This document shows positions 5,872 through 10,293 of a stretch of 10,293 bases of DNA, in pieces. The translations under genes and the position numbers were made by a program. The notes beneath the pieces were generated by a model. It had not been told where the DNA came from and searched no databases. It saw only the letters and a program-made list of their open reading frames with translations. The DNA is from an uncultured Methylobacter sp. (GTDB lineage: Bacteria > Pseudomonadota > Gammaproteobacteria > Methylococcales > Methylomonadaceae): positions 1-10,293 of the forward strand of contig CAIKYI010000438.1 of the NCBI GenBank assembly GCA_903831545.1. Reading direction: 5' to 3'. Each line of letters begins with the position of its first letter. The stretch's first letter is position 1.

Positions 5872-5904
5872 AAAAAATCAAGTTTGCTGACTTTAAATTT
5901 GATT
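5872..5904 (-). terminator. Probable intrinsic terminator of nadB
   Basis: AATCAAGTTT (5876-5885) pairs with AAATTTGATT (5895-5904), with one G-U pair and a 9-nt loop. On the minus strand the stem is followed at once by a T run (bases 5877-5872 are A on the plus strand). It overlaps the nadB stop codon at 5893-5895. The stem is AT-rich, so strength is uncertain. Confidence 0.5.
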
Positions 5905-7536
5905 ACCCGGTGCTTTATTAAGGCACGGTGTTAAAACTGTATTTTGAGCTGTCTTGCTATTATCCGATTCCGGGTAGTCCAGGGTAAAATGTAAGCCACG
6001 ACTTTCCTTGCGCTGCTGGGCACAGCGAATGATTAATTCCGCGACGATGACCAGATTGCGCAGTTCCAGCAAATCACTGGTAACACGAAAGTTACTGTAA
6101 TATTCGGCAATCTCATTTTTAAGCAATTCAACACGGCTCAATGCTCTGCTCAAACGCTTATCCGTTCTTACAATACCGACATAGTCCCACATAAAGCGGC
6201 GCAGTTCTTCCCAGTTGTGGGAAACTACGACTTCTTCATCGGAATCGCTAACTTTTGATTCATCCCAATCGGGAATAGGTGGAGTGGGCAAAATGTCGGC
6301 AAGTTTCTGCAAAATGTCTTCGCTGGCCCGTTCTGCGAACACCAGACATTCTAGTAGTGAATTGCTGGCCATACGGTTTGCCCCATGCAGACCTGTACTG
6401 GCAACTTCACCTACAGCGTAGAGATTAGTGATATCGGTTCGGGCATGGCTGTCGGTTAATACGCCGCCGCAGGTATAATGCGCCGCCGGAACGACAGGTA
6501 TTGGCTGCTTGGTGATGTCGATGTCAAACTCGAGACACTGTTGATAAATGGTAGGAAAGTGTTCCAGTATAAACTGTTCCGATTTATGACTGATATCCAG
6601 ATAAACGCAGTCTATACCGCGTTTTTTAATTTCATGATCGATGGCTCTCGCTACAATGTCTCGGGGCGCCAACTCCAGTCTGGTGTCAAAGTTCTGCATA
6701 AAAGAGGAGCCGTCCGGCAAAATCAATTTACCCCCTTCGCCCCTGACCGCTTCGCTGATCAGAAAAGATTGCGCTTGTGGATGGTAAAGACAGGTCGGAT
6801 GAAATTGCATGAACTCCATATTACTGACGCGACAACCGGCACGCCAGGCCAGCGCTATTCCATCGCCGGTAGAGCTTTGCGGATTGGTGCTGTATAGATA
6901 AGCTTTGTTTGCCCCGCCGGTAGCCAGAACCACCACGCGAGCCGCTATAGTTTTAACCTTTTGTTTTCTTGAGTCTAAAACATACGCACCCAGTATCCGT
7001 TTGGTTGGCAATTGATCGCCCTCAGCAGTGCTGTAACCGGTAATTAACTCCACCACGTTATGGTGTTCCAATAACTCAATATTGGCATGTTCTTGGGCAC
7101 GATCAATCAGAGATAGCGATACGGCTTTACCTGTGGCATCGGCAGTGTGGACTATTCTACGGTGAGAATGTCCGCCCTCCTGATTCAGATGCAATTGTAC
7201 TTCCCCAAAGGCATTTTGTTCTTCGGTAAAAACCACGCCCTGTTGCCTCAGCCAGTCTATAGAGCTTTTACCATGCGTCACAGTTAGTCTGACAATATCG
7301 GCATCACACAGTCCTGCGCCGGCATCCAAAGTATCTTCAATGTGTGATTCAATCGAGTCATCAGCGCCAAAAACGGCGGATATTCCACCTTGTGCATAAT
7401 AAGTGCTGGCCGCCGTCAAAGCGAATTTGGATAGCACGCCAATACGTAGTGAATGATCCGCCAGTTTAAGTGCCAAGCTCAGGCCTGCACCACCACTACC
7501 AACAATAAGGACATCAAAATTTTGGGAATAAGGCAT
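5893..7536 (-). CDS. nadB: L-aspartate oxidase
   Basis: NadB is a cytosolic FAD enzyme that oxidises L-aspartate to iminoaspartate, which NadA condenses with dihydroxyacetone phosphate to quinolinate for de novo NAD synthesis. The protein is 547 aa, full length for the family. The FAD dinucleotide-binding motif is G13-S-G-G-A-G18 (VGSGGAG). The flavin contact region is STYYAQGGISAVFG (44-57), and GGHSHRRIVHTADATG (121-136) is diagnostic of NadB. FHPTCL (245-250), active-site R292 in APRDIVARAI, H353 in HYTCGG and R388 in GANRMASNSLLE line the dicarboxylate site shared with succinate dehydrogenase flavoproteins. A C-terminal helical domain follows. ATG 7536 gives the expected N-terminus FDVLIVGSG, though the ribosome binding site is poor. 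It diverges from degP across a gap with no gene; nadA and nadC are not in view. Confidence 0.97.
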   Translation of the reverse strand: MPYSQNFDVLIVGSGGAGLSLALKLADHSLRIGVLSKFALTAASTYYAQGGISAVFGADDSIESHIEDTLDAGAGLCDADIVRLTVTHGKSSIDWLRQQGVVFTEEQNAFGEVQLHLNQEGGHSHRRIVHTADATGKAVSLSLIDRAQEHANIELLEHHNVVELITGYSTAEGDQLPTKRILGAYVLDSRKQKVKTIAARVVVLATGGANKAYLYSTNPQSSTGDGIALAWRAGCRVSNMEFMQFHPTCLYHPQAQSFLISEAVRGEGGKLILPDGSSFMQNFDTRLELAPRDIVARAIDHEIKKRGIDCVYLDISHKSEQFILEHFPTIYQQCLEFDIDITKQPIPVVPAAHYTCGGVLTDSHARTDITNLYAVGEVASTGLHGANRMASNSLLECLVFAERASEDILQKLADILPTPPIPDWDESKVSDSDEEVVVSHNWEELRRFMWDYVGIVRTDKRLSRALSRVELLKNEIAEYYSNFRVTSDLLELRNLVIVAELIIRCAQQRKESRGLHFTLDYPESDNSKTAQNTVLTPCLNKAPGNQI

Positions 7537-7644
7537 CAGATAAAGACAGTCAGCAGAGTAATTAAGAAGAAGTTTATGAGTTGTGGCATAGTTGTTGTTG
7601 ATTATGGATAATAAAGCTTTTTAAAGTGATAGCAATTTTTTTGT

Positions 7645-7662
7645 AATAATTTTGTAATTATT
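7645..7662. promoter_or_regulatory. AT-rich inverted repeat upstream of nadB
   Basis: AATAATT (7645-7651) and AATTATT (7656-7662) are exact inverted copies with a TTGT spacer, about 110 bp upstream of the nadB ATG. They overlap two copies of TTTTGTAAT in direct order (about 7639-7658). It could be an operator or an UP-like element. AT-rich dyads arise easily by chance. Confidence 0.25.
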
Positions 7663-7730
7663 CGGTGACAAGAACAATTAAGACACAGATGACGGGATTT
7701 GACTGATAAATAATGATTGAACAGGTTTCT

Positions 7731-7746
7731 GATTATCAAGATAATC
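7731..7746. promoter_or_regulatory. 16-bp dyad symmetry (GATTATC-AA-GATAATC)
   Basis: Two perfect 7-bp half-sites are separated by 2 bp, a spacing typical of a dimeric helix-turn-helix regulator site. It lies 8 bp outside the left end of the MITE-like element and about 195 bp from the nadB start. No known operator is recognised. Confidence 0.35.
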
Positions 7747-7754
7747 TAGGCTGG

Positions 7755-7914
7755 AGGCTGTCCGAGAATAGAGTCCGTAGCTAGGGAAAGCCATTTTGAG
7801 TCAGATTGATTGTTTATTTGGGCGAATAGTCATTCTGTCTGTTTAATGAAAATGAACGGGAAATCAGGCCAAAATGAGATTTTCTGCAGTAATTTTTCTG
7901 TTTTTGGGCAGCCT
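7755..7914. mobile_element. MITE-like element or solo IS remnant with imperfect terminal inverted repeats
   Basis: The left end AGGCTGTCCGAGAATAGA (7755-7772) and the reverse complement of the right end, AGGCTGCCCAAAAACAGA (7914-7897), agree at 14 of 18 positions; all four differences are transitions. Similarity resumes further in, with CATTTTG about 37 nt from each end, so the arms span roughly 45 nt of a 160-bp unit. CTGG lies just outside both ends with a 1-nt indel. There is no transposase frame. No clear target-site duplication was found, so the exact ends are uncertain. Ends of the type AGGCTGTCC occur in several IS families, so the parent is left open. Confidence 0.5.
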
Positions 7915-8057
7915 ACCAGGTCTTGGTGTAATTTTGTGAAGCAAAAAACAAGCTTGGCTTTGGTTTGGATAAGATTCGTTTAAATCAGATATACAAATCC
8001 TTTGTGTTCTATTTTTTAAAAGCGCTATTTAGTTACATTTCGTTAATGGTATTAAAC

Positions 8058-8062
8058 AGAGG
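8058..8062 (+). promoter_or_regulatory. Ribosome binding site of degP
   Basis: AGAGG, 6 nt before ATG 8069, is a good Shine-Dalgarno and fixes the start of the protease. The start is also required by the signal peptide. Confidence 0.7.
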
Positions 8063-8068
8063 TTTTTT

Positions 8069-9472
8069 ATGCTCAAAAAAGTTAAGTTGATTTTCTTTCT
8101 GATCGTTTTGTTTGATCAAAACGTATTTGCGCAATTACCGGATTTTACCGAGATGGTAAAAACCAATGGCGTTGCCGTGGTTAACATCAGCACCACGCAA
8201 AAGGCTCAACCTCAAGCCGAAAACGCTCCCGAACAACAGCAGCTACCAGAGGGCATGCCGCCTGAAATGGAAGAGTTTTTCAAGCGCTTTTTAAATGAAC
8301 AGGGTGGCGGTAATGTTCCACGGGATACTACGTCCTTGGGTTCGGGGTTTATTATTTCTTCAGATGGCTACGTGTTAACTAATCATCATGTCGTAAAAGA
8401 TGCTGATGAAATTGTGGTCAAGTTTTCTGATCGCCGTGAGCTTTTGGCCAAAGTCATTGGCTCTGATGCACGTACCGATGTTGCACTCATAAAGGTCGAA
8501 GCAAACAATCTGCCCGCGGTAACAATTGGTGAGCCCAATAAATTACAAGTTGGCGAGTGGGTTCTGGCAATCGGTTCGCCGTTTGGTTTTGAGCAGTCAG
8601 TAACTGCAGGTATCGTCAGTGCCAAAGGTCGTAGTTTGCCGGGCGGGAATTATGTGCCATTTATACAAACCGACGTAGCTATCAATCCTGGTAATTCGGG
8701 GGGGCCGCTATTTAATATGGAAGGCAAAGTCGTTGGCATAAACTCCCAGATTTACAGTCGTACCGGTGGCTTTATGGGGCTTTCTTTTGCCATTCCCATG
8801 GATGTGGTGATGAATGTCGTTGGTCAGATAAAAGCCACCGGAAAAGCCGCGCACGGCTGGCTGGGCGTGCAGATACAGGATGTAACAAGGGAGCTTGCCG
8901 AAACCTTCGGCATGAAAAGGCCACAGGGAGCCTTGGTTTCCAAAGTGCTGCCCGGCAGTCCTGCAGAAAAAGCCGAGTTGCAGATTGGTGATATTATTAC
9001 TGAGTTTAATGGTCAGCAGATTGAAACTTCGGGTGATCTACCGCCCATGGTTGGCATAACGCCAATTAATGACAAAGCGACCTTAAAAATTATCAGGCAA
9101 GGTGAGACAAAAACCCTTGAGTTTAAAGTCGGGTTGTTACCGGATGAGGTTGATAAATTGGCTGATGCCAAAGCTGCGCCCAAACTGCAACATAATCGAT
9201 TGGGTGTTAATGTTGTTGATTTAACCAGCGCTCAAAGAGAAGCCTTGCAAATCCCTAAAAATGGCGTTTTGGTGCAGGATGTCGCCAAAGGCACAGCCAA
9301 AGAAGCAGGTATTCAGAGAGGCGACGTGATTTTACGTATCCAAAACAATCCTATCCATGATGCGGCTGATTTTGACATTGTCGTCAAAAAATTACCTGCG
9401 GGAAAATCAGTTGCTGTTTTGATTCAGCGACAAGGTAGTCCGGTTTTTTTGGCGCTTAAAGTGGATAAATAA
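8069..9472 (+). CDS. degP: Periplasmic serine endoprotease of the DegP/MucD (HtrA) family
   Basis: An HtrA protease that degrades or refolds damaged envelope proteins. Residues 1-21 form a signal peptide (basic KKVK, hydrophobic IFFLIVLF, cleavage near VFA|Q). The trypsin-like domain carries a complete triad: H107 in TNHHVV, D137 in RTDVALIKV and S210 in GNSGGPL, with the oxyanion-loop context TDVAINPGNSGG. The loop between strands 1 and 2 is a Q/P-rich insertion (about 46-66). PDZ1 starts at HGWLGVQIQ (about 262-355), PDZ2 at RLGVNVVDL (about 377-465), each with a GD-I-[IL] motif. At 467 aa with two PDZ domains this matches Pseudomonas MucD or E. coli DegP, slightly more MucD-like. It stands alone, with no rpoE or rse/muc genes upstream and no lepA downstream, unlike the usual cluster. 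A hairpin follows at 9534-9566. Confidence 0.95.
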   Translation: MLKKVKLIFFLIVLFDQNVFAQLPDFTEMVKTNGVAVVNISTTQKAQPQAENAPEQQQLPEGMPPEMEEFFKRFLNEQGGGNVPRDTTSLGSGFIISSDGYVLTNHHVVKDADEIVVKFSDRRELLAKVIGSDARTDVALIKVEANNLPAVTIGEPNKLQVGEWVLAIGSPFGFEQSVTAGIVSAKGRSLPGGNYVPFIQTDVAINPGNSGGPLFNMEGKVVGINSQIYSRTGGFMGLSFAIPMDVVMNVVGQIKATGKAAHGWLGVQIQDVTRELAETFGMKRPQGALVSKVLPGSPAEKAELQIGDIITEFNGQQIETSGDLPPMVGITPINDKATLKIIRQGETKTLEFKVGLLPDEVDKLADAKAAPKLQHNRLGVNVVDLTSAQREALQIPKNGVLVQDVAKGTAKEAGIQRGDVILRIQNNPIHDAADFDIVVKKLPAGKSVAVLIQRQGSPVFLALKVDK

Positions 9473-9533
9473 TAAGTTTTTCTTTTGGCTTGAATAGAAA
9501 AATTATCTTTAATTTTTAGAAACTACATTTGGC

Positions 9534-9566
9534 GACAGGATGCAGGCAGTATGCCGGTATCCTGTC
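9534..9566 (+). terminator. Hairpin terminator after degP
   Basis: GACAGGATGC (9534-9543) pairs with GTATCCTGTC (9557-9566), with one G-U pair, and an inner GGC/GCC extends the stem around an AGTAT loop. The downstream sequence is T-rich but interrupted (TCTAATCTCGATTTTC), so it may work with Rho or as a 3'-end stabiliser. It lies 62 nt after the degP stop. Confidence 0.55.
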
Positions 9567-9635
9567 TCTAATCTCGATTTTCTATTTTTTGGTAGCCATC
9601 TTGCAGTCTTAACAGCCATAAGTATCCATACAGCT

Positions 9636-9818
9636 CGTCATTCCTGCATGGATTGTCGAGATTCAGATGCCATGGATGGCAAGCCTTAGTATTTAAATTC
9701 CTTTTGTTCGTCATAAATACACATTTAGTCGTGTTTTTTTCATCCATGTAGTCTGGATTCGCTAAGCGATCTAACGGGTCCGGCCAACCCTCGCGTTGCT
9801 CTCCCTGCCGGAATGATG
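9636..9818. repeat. REP/MITE-like intergenic repeat bounded by CGTCATTCC arms
   Basis: CGTCATTCCTGCATGG (9636-9651) and the reverse complement of 9803-9818, CATCATTCCGGCAGGG, agree at 13 of 16 positions and bound a 183-bp unit. Arms of the form CGTCATTCCGGCAT-GG with inner text like GATGCCATGGATGGCA are familiar as dispersed intergenic repeats in many proteobacterial genomes. No transposase is present. Copy number cannot be seen here. Confidence 0.5.
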
Positions 9819-10148
9819 TCAATTTTACTTGTGTAGATAGTGCGGCCATATATGGTTTTATTTTGAGGATTTTCGATTCTATTGCGCTAATAAGTTTTTG
9901 TCCCTCTCCATAAAATAAACCATTGGATTTAGCGCTTATTTCGCGAGCTACAGCTTATAATGTGAGTTGCTTTGCATTTTTGAAAAATGTTGCATTATCC
10001 AGCTTGAATTTCAAAACTCATGTTAATGCGAGGTAGTTAACAGATCCATAAAAAACGGCTAGTAGAATCAGGCTTTAATTAAACTAAGTCAATTCAGTGA
10101 ATATGATAATTTTATCTCTGCCGATTAGTGTTTGACTTATGGCAGAAG

Positions 10149-10177
10149 TGGCAAGTTAAGCATTCCCTAGCTATACT
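10149..10177 (+). promoter_or_regulatory. Candidate promoter for the gene entering at the right edge
   Basis: TGGCAA (10149-10154) and TATACT (10172-10177) are 17 nt apart. The -10 is good (5 of 6) but the -35 is poor. A start near 10184 would leave a leader of about 78 nt before the first ATG at 10262. Confidence 0.25.
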
Positions 10178-10261
10178 GACTTTCAGAATAAATTTTGACT
10201 AAAGACCATTAATCCAATGGCCAACTGCACAAACAAACCGCTAAAAGGAAACCGGAAAACC

Positions 10262-10291
10262 ATGCACAATCTGCCGGAATACAATAAATGA
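10262..10291 (+). CDS. Possible 9-codon leader ORF overlapping the next start by ATGA
   Basis: ATG 10262 encodes MHNLPEYNK and stops at TGA 10289-10291. AAGGAA (10245-10250) lies 11 nt upstream. The stop overlaps another ATG at 10288 (ATGA), which has its own GGAA 8 nt upstream and runs off the window. This could be a translationally coupled leader peptide, or chance upstream of a gene that really starts beyond the edge. Too little is visible to decide. Confidence 0.25.
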   Translation: MHNLPEYNK

Positions 10292-10293
10292 TT

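Larger units (their letters stand above)
7537..8068. other. 532-bp divergent gap between nadB and degP
   Basis: No coding frame is convincing on either strand. Reading from the nadB side it holds an AT-rich dyad (7645-7662), a 16-bp dyad (7731-7746), a MITE-like inverted-repeat element (7755-7914), and about 150 bp upstream of degP without a promoter I would defend. No sigma-E type GAACTT -35 was seen in the degP leader. In many gammaproteobacteria rpoE, rseA and rseB lie at this place; none is present. Confidence 0.7.
9473..10293. other. Noncoding region downstream of degP to window end
   Basis: It contains the degP terminator hairpin (9534-9566), a REP-like inverted-repeat element (9636-9818), and about 440 bp of AT-rich DNA with no gene I can support. 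A candidate promoter (10149-10177) and a short ORF at the right edge close it. A 93-codon minus-strand frame covers the repeat element and is judged spurious. Confidence 0.65.

Noticed and set aside
6478..6897. 139-codon plus-strand frame antisense to nadB
   Set aside because: nadB is unambiguous on the minus strand across this interval; the antisense frame has no homology I recognise.
9568..9849. 93-codon minus-strand frame downstream of degP
   Set aside because: It is a translation of the REP-like repeat element, with no RBS or known domain. Such repeats commonly keep frames open by chance.
10132..10162. TTGACT and TGGC repeats as a sigma-54 or sigma-70 promoter
   Set aside because: The GG-N8-GC spacing is wrong for sigma-54 (needs N10), and no -10 hexamer lies 16-18 nt after TTGACT. 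The TGGCAA/TATACT pair was kept instead, at low confidence.

Overview
The window looks like chromosomal DNA of a free-living gammaproteobacterium. The clues are a YqiB/DUF1249 homologue, a TrpRS, an L-aspartate oxidase and a MucD/DegP-type periplasmic protease, all with moderate-to-low GC by eye. A Methylococcales-type (methanotroph) host would fit the overall flavour, but that is only an impression. No phage, plasmid, CRISPR or complete IS is visible, and no tRNA or rRNA was recognised.

Layout. (1) 1-222: C-terminal helix-turn-helix of a Crp/Fnr-family regulator, cut by the window edge. (2) 340-504 (-): a 54-aa single-span membrane protein. It has a good ribosome binding site, an FNR/ANR-type box about 90 bp upstream placed as in a class II promoter, and an intrinsic terminator that overlaps the stop codon of the convergent regulator gene. 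(3) 2023-814 (-): a compact run pilZ-like, queD, yqiB-like. (4) 2259-3272 (+): trpS, divergent from the PilZ gene, with a strong terminator. (5) 5250-3335 (-): a probable two-gene operon encoding a membrane-anchored dynamin-like P-loop protein with degenerate G motifs, then a small multi-pass membrane protein. (6) 5435-5863 (+): a small lipoprotein, convergent with nadB. (7) 7536-5893 (-): nadB, diverging across a 532-bp gap from degP/mucD (8069-9472, +). (8) 9473-10293: noncoding, with a hairpin terminator, a REP-like inverted repeat element and, at the extreme end, a 9-codon ORF overlapping a possible next start by ATGA.

Functional themes are envelope maintenance (DegP protease, lipoprotein, membrane-bound GTPase-like protein) and core metabolism (Trp-tRNA charging, de novo NAD synthesis, queuosine/pterin synthesis). 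There are also two signalling hints: a possible oxygen-responsive FNR circuit and a PilZ domain. The points most worth a second look are the FNR-box/small-protein module, the degenerate dynamin-like protein, and the nadB-degP gap. That gap lacks the rpoE-rse genes often found there in gammaproteobacteria and instead carries a MITE-like inverted-repeat element.
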